Source: Streptacidiphilus albus JL83 (lineage in GTDB: Bacteria > Actinomycetota > Actinomycetes > Streptomycetales > Streptomycetaceae). Taken from it: 64,000 nucleotides of DNA. A program made the translations under genes and the position numbers. This document shows positions 7,938 to 15,772 of this stretch, one piece after another (position 1 is the first letter of the stretch; every line of letters begins with the position of its first letter). The stretch lies in the NCBI RefSeq assembly GCF_000744705.1, contig NZ_JQML01000001.1:1-64000 (forward strand), given 5' to 3'. A model generated the notes under the pieces. It did not search any database. It was not told the DNA's origin and was given only the letters and a program-made list of their open reading frames with translations.

Positions 7938-9557
7938 ATGATGAGCCGCTTCGAGTGCTGGACCCCTGCTTTCGGTTTTCAGACGGAGTGGTCTGTGGGT
8001 ATCGAGTCAAGTGATCAAGAGTCCACCGGATCCGGGGAAAGCAGCGAAGCCTCTCCCGTTTCGCCGTCCAACTCGGCAGGCGAATCTCCGGAGCACACGC
8101 CAGCACTCAGCAGAAGCACTCGATGGATCGAAAATCAGGCGATTCAGCATGCTCCGCGCTTCATTCGGAATAGAATCTTCGGCAGGCAGTTCAATAGGGC
8201 CCACCTAAAGAACCTTCAAGCCTCCGATGCACGCAAGAACAAAAAGACACGAATTCCAGACGGGGAGTCTGTCGGCCTGGATACCATATGGATCTGCGAG
8301 ACATATGGACCAGACTCCTCCGACAAGCTGAACAAGTTTGTCCGTAGGATGGAGAAATCCGACAGCGAATCTTCTTCACCTCCTGGGTACTCCGACTGGC
8401 TCCTGGAAAGCCGCAGCACGGGGGTGACTGGCTTCTTGCAGCTTCCCCGAGTAGTACGCAGGAGCGGTCAGTTCATTGAAGAAGCTCCCCATGTGACGAT
8501 GACCTTGCCTCCAGGCATAGAATACATCGATCTACACTTGCATTCGATCACTTCGAGCATTACTGCAATAGTTGCGTGCTTCGTCCTAGAATCGGATGAA
8601 TCCAAAATCATTAGCACGGCGGTCAATGAAGACCAAGAGAGCAAGTTGATAATTCGCAAGAACCACCGCAAACGCTCATCCTCGCCAGCGGACGTAATAA
8701 AGCTCAAGATCGGCGCGCAGAGCACTTGGCGCGAACAGAAGCGGCTCGATTGCTCCTCCTGGATGAACGAAAATTTGCCTGGATGGTTCTCTCGGGATGC
8801 TGATGTGGTACTTCCATCCGTGGAATTGATCACCACTCAAAAGTGCCTGGCCTGGGATAAGGAAGAAGTACGAAACCCGTCAGACTACGAGTACACCGAG
8901 ATCCTTGGACTTGGTGGCGGTCGAATCTTCTGGAAATCCCAAGGGAGTAACGAGATCCGCCTTCGGGAAACCTCCGAGCGGGTGATTACTGCCGCAGCTA
9001 GAATCCCCGACCTCACCATGCAATACACGGACTCGAGTCAGTATATTTCCGCCTTCACTGATTCAATATCAGAGTTGCTTACCCGATGGTCCCTGCTCAT
9101 CATGGTACGTATCACTGGCGAGCAACTCACGGTCTTGAGGGATCGATCGGAAAGAGCTGTCCGCAAGGGCACCGGTCGCTCCTTCACCAGCCTGCGCAAA
9201 TCCCTCCTGCAGGCAGGAGTCGACACGCAGATTGTGATCGGCGACATCTCCGCCATGGCAAATGACTCGAAGGATTGGGCGACTATTGGATTCTCTCCAG
9301 TCGTCCCCCCACGCCTGGCCACATACGGAGCGATTCATGCATTGCCGGAGGGATGGCGCCAAGAGGCGCTATTGCGCTCCCAGGAAGCCCTGCAATTCGA
9401 ATCACGCCTTCGTGAGCTTATTTCGACGAGTGCAGAACTTACAGCTACGGCGACAAACATCCGGATCCAGAAAGTCGTTATCTGGTTGACGACTGCTTCC
9501 GTCATTGCCGCGGCCATCGCAGCCTGGGCTTCTGTTGCTGCTTTGCATAAGCATTAG
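7938..9557 (+). CDS. Orphan 539-aa protein with C-terminal membrane anchor, lower GC than neighbours
   Basis: I do not recognise a family. The N-terminal 70 residues are Ser/Glu-rich and probably disordered; the centre has beta-rich stretches (HVTMTLPPGIEYIDLHLHS, GVTGFLQLPRVVRR). A helical part near 440-510 (QEALLRSQEALQFESRLREL) leads to one membrane helix near 512-532 (VVIWLTTASVIAAAIAAW) and a short HKH tail, so the bulk is probably cytoplasmic and tail-anchored. Codons such as AAA, ATA, GAA and TCA are common, unlike the flanking genes, which points to transfer from a lower-GC source. It lies 142 bases beyond the IS3 element. A membrane-linked defence or stress role is conceivable but nothing in the sequence shows it. 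Confidence 0.75.
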   Translation: MMSRFECWTPAFGFQTEWSVGIESSDQESTGSGESSEASPVSPSNSAGESPEHTPALSRSTRWIENQAIQHAPRFIRNRIFGRQFNRAHLKNLQASDARKNKKTRIPDGESVGLDTIWICETYGPDSSDKLNKFVRRMEKSDSESSSPPGYSDWLLESRSTGVTGFLQLPRVVRRSGQFIEEAPHVTMTLPPGIEYIDLHLHSITSSITAIVACFVLESDESKIISTAVNEDQESKLIIRKNHRKRSSSPADVIKLKIGAQSTWREQKRLDCSSWMNENLPGWFSRDADVVLPSVELITTQKCLAWDKEEVRNPSDYEYTEILGLGGGRIFWKSQGSNEIRLRETSERVITAAARIPDLTMQYTDSSQYISAFTDSISELLTRWSLLIMVRITGEQLTVLRDRSERAVRKGTGRSFTSLRKSLLQAGVDTQIVIGDISAMANDSKDWATIGFSPVVPPRLATYGAIHALPEGWRQEALLRSQEALQFESRLRELISTSAELTATATNIRIQKVVIWLTTASVIAAAIAAWASVAALHKH

Positions 9558-9619
9558 GCATCACGGCGTGGGCTCCCGAGTTTCGATGGTGCGTCCGGCG
9601 ATCTGGTCAAGCGTGGGAA

Positions 9620-9832
9620 TTACGAGAAAGACGGGAAATCCTTGCGCTCTTGCCGGGTATCGAGCCGACCGATCTTCTCTTCGGCCGCAGACAGGCTGAC
9701 CTGCAGGAGTTCGATTTCACCGAACCAGCCCTCTCGTTCAGCTTCGGCGATGCGGTCATGGAGGTTCTCTCGGATCTCGACCAGACGCGGTCGCTCGGTC
9801 GGGCTGACGATCAGGACCGGGCAGCGGATGCA
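9620..9832 (-). pseudogene. C-terminal remnant of a site-specific recombinase (copy 1)
   Basis: A 71-codon open piece with no start: CIRCPVLIVSPTERPRLVEI, then RIAEAEREGWFGEIELLQ, and a stop after KDFPSFS. The Cys-x-x-Cys followed by an EIR-NL and AEAEREGW helix is, from memory, the C-terminal tail of long actinobacterial tyrosine-recombinase integrases. Two further copies lie at 11063 and 12116. Confidence 0.5.
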
Positions 9833-9943
9833 CGCTTATCCGAACTACCCGCAGCGGAGACTTGGGCAGGGGAGGCCAACGCTGGTTGCTGAAAGTAGTG
9901 GACGAAAGCGGGGAGAACCAGGCGTTCGGGCGTGTCGCGCCGG

Positions 9944-10519
9944 TCAGCCTTCGCCCAGCATCCAGCCGTAGAAGCCGCCCGCATCGGGGAATGTCACGTC
10001 CGGGGCGAGGTCGATCAGCCAGACGGCTGCCATGTCCAGCTCACCATAGGAGCCGAATTCCTCCCCTTGAGCCACGATCAGCGCTCTGACCCCGACCCGC
10101 CAGCCCGCGAAGTTCCACGGCCGGGAGCCGAGGGACCAGCTCACCGTGGTCTCGGCCGCGCCGAGTTCGGTGGCAACCGCAGAGCAAGCCGCCGACCAGG
10201 CGTGATCGAAGGCTGTGGGATCACCTTCCAGGCTGACCCAGCCGTCCATCTCGAACTCGTCGCCGAGCGGGCCGGCGTCGTCGCTCGGATCGAAGAAGCA
10301 GAACGGCAGGTGGAAGCGCGACTGGCCGGTGCCGATCCGGTCGGGATCGCCTGCCACCAGCTGATGGCCGCTGGCGGTGTCGTAACCGTTCCACGTCGAC
10401 TCCTCCCAGCCCTGTCCGGCGAGGAAGCCATCGACACTGGGGTGGTCCCAGCTCCCCCGTGCAAGCTCGGCGAGTTGCTGGACAAGGGAACCGGACAGCG
10501 GCTTGAGCCGGACGATCAC
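9944..10519 (-). CDS. Hypothetical protein, 191 aa
   Basis: An intact reading frame with normal Streptomyces codon use and no signal peptide or membrane segment. It is acidic and Trp-rich (SWDHPSVDGFLAGQGWEEST, SLGSRPWNFAGWRV, GGFYGWMLGEG). The alpha/beta pattern and acidity resemble small immunity-type or phage-associated proteins, but I recognise no family. It is the first of a minus-strand set of small conserved genes mixed with recombinase tails (10671-12515). Confidence 0.65.
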   Translation of the reverse strand: MIVRLKPLSGSLVQQLAELARGSWDHPSVDGFLAGQGWEESTWNGYDTASGHQLVAGDPDRIGTGQSRFHLPFCFFDPSDDAGPLGDEFEMDGWVSLEGDPTAFDHAWSAACSAVATELGAAETTVSWSLGSRPWNFAGWRVGVRALIVAQGEEFGSYGELDMAAVWLIDLAPDVTFPDAGGFYGWMLGEG

Positions 10520-10670
10520 GTGAGACCTCGGAGCCTAGGGGACGTTCGTTTGGGCAATCGTCTCTCTCCGCCCATCGACACCGATCGGCGGGGTGGCCCA
10601 GTCCCCTTGCGCAGGTGGCCTGAGCGTCAGGCAGCGAGCCGTGGGCCGATCCACCGCCCCAGCTCACTCG

Positions 10671-11000
10671 CTACTGGGCCTTGGCGTTCCCGGATTCGGT
10701 TGCAAGCGTGCCCATCTCGCGCAGGCGCTCGTAGTACTCGATCGCACCGCCCTCATCGCTGATCGACGGCACGACCTTCTCAAGGACAGCGAGGCACTGG
10801 AGCAAGATGCTACGGCGCCGCTCACCAAGGGGCCCGGACAGGGACGAGGAAACACAGCCGGCGATGTTCGCGTCCAGCATCACCAGGTCTTCGCCCTCGA
10901 TGTCCCGGCCACGAAGGTGCGGCGGGAACGTCGCGTGCTTGTGCTCGTCCCACAGCCGTGAGAGCAGGTCCAGTTCCGGTTCGCTCATTTGCGCGATCAT
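10671..11000 (-). CDS. Conserved actinobacterial hypothetical protein, about 109 aa
   Basis: Starts at ATG 11000 (MIAQMSEPELDLL) or four codons later. No signal or membrane segment. It is helical with acidic patches (GRDIEGEDLVMLDANIAGCV, then RRRSILLQCLAVLEKVVPSI and YYERLREMGTL). From memory this matches a widespread Streptomyces family of unknown role, found next to integrase genes and small regulators. Its reading direction is the same as the recombinase tail just upstream. Confidence 0.7.
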   Translation of the reverse strand: MIAQMSEPELDLLSRLWDEHKHATFPPHLRGRDIEGEDLVMLDANIAGCVSSSLSGPLGERRRSILLQCLAVLEKVVPSISDEGGAIEYYERLREMGTLATESGNAKAQ

Positions 11001-11062
11001 GCCGCACACGCCTTGAGAGGACCTCTCATTTTGTGCGCCGGAGATCCGGAACTCATCGGCGC

Positions 11063-11333
11063 TCAGTCCTCCGAATCGGCGCTGCTTCGTCCGCCATCCC
11101 GGCGGAAGTCGGGCATGCCGAGGTGGACGGTGGAGGGCTGGGCTGCACGCTCGCGCATGACCTCCAGCTTCTGTACGGCGGCGGCCATGGTGGTCTCGAT
11201 CGCGGCGACCTCGCCGAGCCAGCCCTGGTCCTTGGCCTCTTGGAGGCGGTCGATGAGGTTGGCGTGGATCTCCTGGAGGCGTGGCATCTGGGTCGGGTCC
11301 ACGAGCAGTAGGGGACATCTGACACAGGCTTCT
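11063..11333 (-). pseudogene. C-terminal remnant of a site-specific recombinase (copy 2)
   Basis: Open from about 11333 without a start codon: ACVRCPLLLVDPTQMPRLQE, then IHANLIDRLQEAKDQGWLGE, a helical segment, and the tail STVHLGMPDF with a stop at 11063. Same organisation as the copies at 9620 and 12116 but clearly diverged (AKDQGW for AEREGW), so not a recent duplicate. Confidence 0.55.
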
Positions 11334-11339
11334 CTGAAC

Positions 11340-11576
11340 TTATTGCCGAGCCTTGCTCGTGGTCACGATGTCGACGGCGACCCGAAGCGGTGTCTCCGCA
11401 TTCCCAAGTAGCGCCCGGGTGATAGCGATCGCCTGGATGACGCTCATGCCGCGCTCGGCCAGGAACGTCTGGACAGCCTCCATTCCAGCGCTCTCAAGGA
11501 CTGGTCGGGACTGCTCGACCAGCGCGGTCCAGCGTGCGGCCTCCTCAGGGCTTAGCCCGATGAAGTGGTCAAACAC
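11340..11576 (-). CDS. Small hypothetical protein, 78 aa
   Basis: GTG 11576 is chosen because a strong GAGGAGG site precedes it (GAGGAGGAAGTC); the frame is open further back. The product is helical (GLSPEEAARWTALVEQSRPV, then MEAVQTFLAERGMSVIQAIA), without signal or membrane segments. It starts 38 bases after the stop of the gene at 11614-12084, so the two are probably co-transcribed. I recognise no family. Confidence 0.6.
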   Translation of the reverse strand: MFDHFIGLSPEEAARWTALVEQSRPVLESAGMEAVQTFLAERGMSVIQAIAITRALLGNAETPLRVAVDIVTTSKARQ

Positions 11577-11613
11577 GACTTCTTCCTCCTCGTGATGAGC
11601 CGATGGGTTGTGC

Positions 11614-12084
11614 TCACGTCTCGTCAGCGCCCAGTGCTGCACTCAGGACCTTCACGGCGTCAGCGTATTGAAGACGGTCGAACTGAAACGGGCCGAACCC
11701 CGAATAATCACGTGTCTTGCGGTGGGGTTGTTCGAAGGAGTCCCAGGTCACGTGGTCAGGGGTCACTGTGATGCTGGCCATCAGCGGCCAGCATCCCCAC
11801 TCGCCGCATTCACAGCCGAGCACGGGCGTCTTCGGCCCCATCGCGCCGGTGGATCGTCCGTGGAAATGGTCGTCCATCGGGCCGAACCGGAAGAACTGCG
11901 GGATAAGGCCTCCGTAGGCGTCGCCGGCTGGTTGCATCCCGGCGTCCGTCTCGAACTGGTCGATCAAGTCGGTGAGAGGGGTGCCGTCGATGCACGGGAC
12001 GACTTCGAGCACGCCACGATCAGTGTGGCGACGGCAGACGAAGATGATCCCCTGGTTGGTCATCTTCTGATTCTGGCAGCTCAT
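11614..12084 (-). CDS. Conserved hypothetical protein with Cys-rich CECGEWGCW motif
   Basis: A 156-aa protein from ATG 12084. The middle holds CECGEWGCWPL, a Cys-x-Cys-x4-Cys cluster that could bind a metal, and the C-terminus has WDSFEQPHRKTRDYSGFGPF. From memory this pairing is typical of a broad actinobacterial family of unknown function. The N-terminal LEVVPCIDGTPLTDLIDQFE is also family-like. Intact, with a probable operon partner at 11340-11576. Confidence 0.7.
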   Translation of the reverse strand: MSCQNQKMTNQGIIFVCRRHTDRGVLEVVPCIDGTPLTDLIDQFETDAGMQPAGDAYGGLIPQFFRFGPMDDHFHGRSTGAMGPKTPVLGCECGEWGCWPLMASITVTPDHVTWDSFEQPHRKTRDYSGFGPFQFDRLQYADAVKVLSAALGADET

Positions 12085-12115
12085 GCCGTCCCCGTTCCTC
12101 CTGATTACTGGGCAG

Positions 12116-12515
12116 TCATGGCCGCGGTGGCGAGGCCGGGGAGACCGATTGTGGAGTGGGGATACCGAGGTCGACCACGGTCCGATGGTCACGGCGTTGG
12201 TCGATCTGAACCAGCTTGCCCTCCGCACCGGCGAGGCTGACGTGCAGCCCTTCGACCTCGCCGTGCCATCCTTCGCGTTCGGCCTCGGCGATGCGGGCGA
12301 TGAGGTTGTCGCGGATGTCAGCCAGCCGGGCCCGCTGGGCCGGATCAGGTCGGAGGAGCGAGCATCTGACACAAGCATGCTCGTGAATGCAGTCAGTGCC
12401 ATAGGCCCGTCCACAGTCCCCGAGCGCGAGCTTGCGCCGCTCGAAGTGGCTGAGGAATTCCTGCCACTCCCCTCGCACGCCCGGGCGGCCTCGAGCGCGA
12501 GGATCAGGGCGTCCT
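12116..12515 (-). pseudogene. C-terminal remnant of a site-specific recombinase (copy 3, longest)
   Basis: The best preserved of three copies: GEWQEFLSHFERRKLALGDC, IHEHACVRCSLLRPDPAQRA, RIAEAEREGWHGEVEGLHVS, ending VVDLGIPTPQ before the stop at 12116. Upstream, LTWFTWLARQDALILALEAA continues in another frame, so a frameshift lies near 12500. The catalytic core of the recombinase is absent. The His/Cys block CIHEHACVRC suggests a zinc-binding tail. Confidence 0.55.
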
Positions 12516-13063
12516 GACGTGCTAGCCACGTGAACCAGGTCAGCGGGCCTCCTCCCTTCAGCGGGGCCACCGCCGGCCCCTGCGCCGCAACGGCAGCACC
12601 ACCCCGCCGGGCCCGTCGTCGCCCGCCTGGTCGACCGGACCGTCCAGAGGCTCTGGTGGTGGGGGCGGGGCCGGCCTCGGCCGCGCATGACGGGCCGGGT
12701 CCGGCCGGGCAGGCACAGCGCCCACTCCACGCAGCCGCACGTGCAGGTCCGCGGCGGGGCCTGCCCGTCCGCCCGCCGGTGCCGCCCGGCCTCGGGCTCA
12801 ATGACGCTCCAGATCATGGCCTGCCCAACGACCGGCGGGGCCGCGCCGCACGGCCAGGACTGGGCTGCGGCCGCCGCCCCGGCATCGCCCGGCGAAAGCG
12901 GCTGGATCCGCGTCGGATCGACGCGATAGGTCTGGGGTGTCTCCTCCTTGGTGCCAGCCCAGACATAAAGTGGAATGATTCCTACCACCTCGGCGATTGT
13001 GCAACGCTTGTGCAGAGCTTTGGAGTATCCCTGAAAGGAAAGACGTCTTTGAGGGGGCTCGCG
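12516..13063. other. No confident gene
   Basis: About 550 bases. Long frames on both strands are Ala/Arg/Pro-rich with no start signal or domain. A minus-strand stretch with CTCGCVEWALC near 12740 might be a fragment, but I cannot place it. Confidence 0.4.
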
Positions 13064-13717
13064 ATGGATCGGAAGATCGGCGGCGGTGCCGGCAAGGGTT
13101 TCTGGATCGGGGGCTTGATCGGAGGCCTGTTCGGGCTCTTGGCCCTCCATACTTTCGATGCCGTGGTCACCTGCGGCGTTCTCGCGGCGGTCATCGGCTG
13201 GTGCTTGGCGGTTGAAGAGAGACGGCAGGAAGAGAAGCGGCAGGAGAGGAGCAGGCCGACAACGAAGGCATCCAGTTCGGTTTATTCATCGGCATCCCAG
13301 ATTCCCGCCTCCCCGACGCTTTCGTCCAGCGCTGACGGAGAGGACCGGCGTGCGGTGAAGCGCGCTGCGGTCCGCGCCGCGCGTGCGGCCCACACGGCGA
13401 GCAACTCGGACACGCAGTCATCCGCCTGGCCGGAGGTCTCCTACGAAGTTGAGGTCGGGGCCCCCGCAGTCGGCGGCTCCGGCATCCACGCGGGCGCCAT
13501 GTACGCGGCACCCGGTTTCCACTCCAGTGCGTCCCATCACGGCAGCGACGGCTCCTGCAATTGCCACCACCAAGACAGTTCGTCCAGTCACCACAGCAGC
13601 CAGTATCACGACAGCTCAGTCAGCGATCACAGCAGCCACCATGACACTTCCTCACCCAGCCATTCCCTCCCTTCCGACCCCGGCGGAGGGTTCAGCGACC
13701 CGGGCAGCTTCTTCTGA
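13064..13717 (+). CDS. Small membrane protein with Ser/His-rich tail
   Basis: A 217-aa protein from ATG 13064, eight bases after a GAGGGGG site. Residues 10-50 form one or two Gly-rich membrane helices (GFWIGGLIGGLFGLLAL, AAVIGWCLAV), followed by a charged helix of E/R/Q. The last 70 residues are almost only Ser, His, Asp and Gln (SSSSHHSSQYHDSSVSDHSS), with one Cys-x-Cys. Such tails can hold metal ions or be low-complexity linkers. No family is recognised. Confidence 0.7.
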   Translation: MDRKIGGGAGKGFWIGGLIGGLFGLLALHTFDAVVTCGVLAAVIGWCLAVEERRQEEKRQERSRPTTKASSSVYSSASQIPASPTLSSSADGEDRRAVKRAAVRAARAAHTASNSDTQSSAWPEVSYEVEVGAPAVGGSGIHAGAMYAAPGFHSSASHHGSDGSCNCHHQDSSSSHHSSQYHDSSVSDHSSHHDTSSPSHSLPSDPGGGFSDPGSFF

Positions 13718-13887
13718 ATTCCCGTCAAACCGCCCCCGTGTGAATCGGCTCCTGCCCCTTCAGATCTGGCGACGCCGGACCCGAGCAGTCAGTTCGCCGT
13801 CGTAGACGTTCTGACGGATTTCGGGGTCATCGAGCAACCTGCCGATCTTCTCCACGGACAACATTCCCGCGCGTCTTGCCGCCCGTG

Positions 13888-14217
13888 TCAGTCCGTCAGG
13901 TCCAGGGCGAGACGCAGCGCCTGGCCGAGCCGGGCCATCTCCTCCGGGGTGACGATGCCGAGGTACTTCCCGTTGGTGATCCGCTCGCGTCGGTAGCTCA
14001 GCACGTCCACGGCGACGGCCATGCCCTCGACAGGGTGGGTGATCGGGGCGGTGAGCAGGGTGTCGGGCGCGGTGCCGGTGGTGTCGACCAGGACGCAGAC
14101 GGCGCCGTGCTGGTAGAGCTGGAGGGCACCGTCGGCCGAGACGACCAGGAGGCAGCGGGGCCTGCCGGAGGGGGAGGTGACTTCCCAGATCTGGCCTCGG
14201 CGCAGGGGGACGCTCAA
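13888..14217 (-). CDS. MazF/PemK-like toxin of a type II toxin-antitoxin pair
   Basis: A 109-aa protein. The start is most likely TTG 14217, which overlaps the antitoxin stop as TTGA. It opens with the MazF/PemK pattern LRRGQIWEVTSPSGRPRCLL followed by VVSADGA, and has the later PITHPVEGMAVAVDVLSYRR. MazF-type toxins are ribosome-independent mRNA interferases held inactive by the partner protein. The overlapping downstream position of the toxin is the normal order. A family call from pattern only; catalytic residues were not checked individually. Confidence 0.7.
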   Translation of the reverse strand: MSVPLRRGQIWEVTSPSGRPRCLLVVSADGALQLYQHGAVCVLVDTTGTAPDTLLTAPITHPVEGMAVAVDVLSYRRERITNGKYLGIVTPEEMARLGQALRLALDLTD

Positions 14218-14426
14218 CGCTCGTCCTTCTCGGCCATGTCGTAGACGTCGTCCAGGTTGTCGCCGGTGGCGGCTCGCCAGGCTTCCAGTGCGGCGGCGGC
14301 GTCGCGGATGGCCTGGTTCTTGAGCGCGTTGGCCGTGTAGGCGGACAGGTTGCCGCCCGATGCCGCGCGAGCGGCGGCGAGGACGTCCGGCGGGAGCGAC
14401 ACGGTGACCTTCTCTGTGGTAGCCAT
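14214..14426 (-). CDS. Ribbon-helix-helix antitoxin
   Basis: A 70-aa protein from ATG 14426 (MATTEKVTVSLPPDVLAAAR), three codons inside the longest frame. The N-terminal beta strand and two helices (EKVTVSLPPDV, NLSAYTANALKNQAIRDAA) are those of ribbon-helix-helix DNA-binding antitoxins. The acidic C-terminus (DNLDDVYDMAEKDE) would wrap the toxin. It overlaps the toxin gene by four bases and probably represses its own promoter. Confidence 0.8.
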   Translation of the reverse strand: MATTEKVTVSLPPDVLAAARAASGGNLSAYTANALKNQAIRDAAAALEAWRAATGDNLDDVYDMAEKDER

Positions 14427-14639
14427 ACCGATCACAGTACCTCGGTATGACTGCTAGTTGTACCGATGGTGTGAACTTGCTCAATCGCCGCGCCCGCGCC
14501 CAGCAGCAGCGCGGACTGGTCATCGGTGTGCACGGCGCTGGGAAGCGTTAGCCAGCAGTGGGAGGCCCCGGCGCGAACGGCGGCCAGGCCAGGCAGACAC
14601 GGAACCCCTGGTCGGCCTAGGGGCCCCGGCGCCACCCAG

Positions 14640-14927
14640 ATTCCCGGTTCCCGCTCCGTGCGCGGGGCGACCTGGAGGTAGTGCCCGTCGAAGCTCAGGA
14701 TCGCCGGCACCGGCAGCCGCTGTGCGAGCGCGATATCGACCGCGTCCGCCAGCCCCAGCCGCATTCCCTATCGGCGCTGCACTTGCTCGGCCTCGCCGTA
14801 GACCTGTCATCAGCCGCGGCATGTTCAGGGCCTGGACTGCGGCGTCGTTCAGCTGGTCGCGTTGGTTGAAGGCGCCGAGCTGCACGCTGGTGTCGGCGAC
14901 CGCGGTGCGCGGTGCCTCCCCGGTCAC
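14640..14927 (-). pseudogene. PIN-domain (VapC-like) toxin, broken
   Basis: The N-terminal part is read from about 14927 as TAVADTSVQLGAFNQRDQLN with the first PIN Asp. The C-terminal part, in another frame near 14650-14765, reads LGLADAVDIALAQRLPVPAI and LSFDGHYLQVAPRT. Between them the middle helices are missing, so deletion plus frameshift has inactivated it. It stands just upstream of an intact, unrelated toxin-antitoxin pair. Confidence 0.65.
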
Positions 14928-14997
14928 CGGTCCAGGCCCTGTCCCAGCAGGTCTTCGCTGCGCTGGGCCAGGTCGCCCTTACCGTCGAAATCAGCGG

Positions 14998-15030
14998 TAG
15001 GGCCCGGCGACCGCAGGTCGCCGGGCCCTA
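14998..15030. terminator. Perfect 15-bp inverted repeat with 3-base loop
   Basis: TAGGGCCCGGCGACC, loop GCA, then the exact complement. It is very stable and could terminate transcription in either direction. No intact gene ends right beside it; the broken PIN gene starts 70 bases to the left, so it may isolate the toxin-antitoxin region from genes to the right. Confidence 0.6.
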
Positions 15031-15172
15031 GTGATCTCTAAGGAGCGCATTCGAAGATCCATTAGCGATGCCTGGGTCCGTGGCCCCTCGCCCTGTCGGT
15101 GCGGCTGCACTGATCGCGGCCCAATGCCCTGGGGGTAGGCCGGTTGACTCCGGATACGGTCCTGAGACCGTG

Positions 15173-15361
15173 ATGCCGACGTTCGCCGAGGACCTCCGCC
15201 TGCCCGCCTACGAGGCGCTGGCCCGCATCGCGTCCGACGAGTTCGGCATCATGGACAGCTGGGTAGCGGCCTCCGACGGTGCGCGCTGGATGGCCATGAT
15301 CAACGCCCTGCGCTTGGCCCTCAATCCACCACCGCCGCCGATCGACGTGCCGCTGCTCTGA
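15173..15361 (+). CDS. Small hypothetical ORF, 62 aa
   Basis: Starts at ATG 15173 (GTG directly before is possible): MPTFAEDLRLPAYEALARIA, then DSWVAASDGARWMAMINALR and a Pro-rich end. Amphipathic helices and good codon bias, but no family. It faces the fragment at 15370-15693, and the two cannot both be full-length genes. Confidence 0.4.
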   Translation: MPTFAEDLRLPAYEALARIASDEFGIMDSWVAASDGARWMAMINALRLALNPPPPPIDVPLL

Positions 15362-15369
15362 GACGCAGT

Positions 15370-15693
15370 CGCCTGCCGGGCCCGATCTCCTTGCCCCGCT
15401 CCGCCGATCCAGACCGCCGCCGCCCGGACCACCTCAGCCGGATCAGCGGTCCGCCCGCAGGCCAGGCGCTGACCGTTGCCCTGGAGGCACACCCAGAAGG
15501 CCCGACGCTGCTCGTCGGCCTGATGCACCCTCACCCGCCGGCCGAGCCCTGCGGCGACGTACACGGGTATGCCGCCCTGTGGTTCGTCCAGCTCAGGCAG
15601 GACGACCCCGAGGCCCTCCGCCACACGCCCCAACATCTCCCCGAGCACCCCGCCGCCCCAGTCGCTCTCGCCGGACCCCACCCCGAAGCTCAT
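15370..15693 (-). pseudogene. Hypothetical protein, 3' end lost
   Basis: From ATG 15693: MSFGVGSGESDWGGGVLGEM, then GGIPVYVAAGLGRRVRVHQA, RRAFWVCLQGNGQRLACGRT and VVRAAAVWIGGAG. This reads as the N-terminal two-thirds of a conserved actinobacterial protein. After WIGGAG the frame loses coding character and runs antisense to the small ORF at 15173, suggesting a break near 15370. Confidence 0.45.
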
Positions 15694-15740
15694 CCCGCCA
15701 CTATGCCGTCAGAGCACATCGACGGTCCTCTCAGTGGAGT

Positions 15741-15764
15741 GGGAGCGTCCTCTTGGACACTCCC
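15741..15764 (-). terminator. Hairpin downstream of the ricin-lectin gene
   Basis: GGGAGCGTCC, loop TCTT, GGACACTCCC: a 10-bp stem with one G-U pair, nine bases beyond the stop codon of the gene at 15773. No T run follows, as is usual in high-GC hosts. Confidence 0.6.
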
Positions 15765-15772
15765 GGGAGGGG

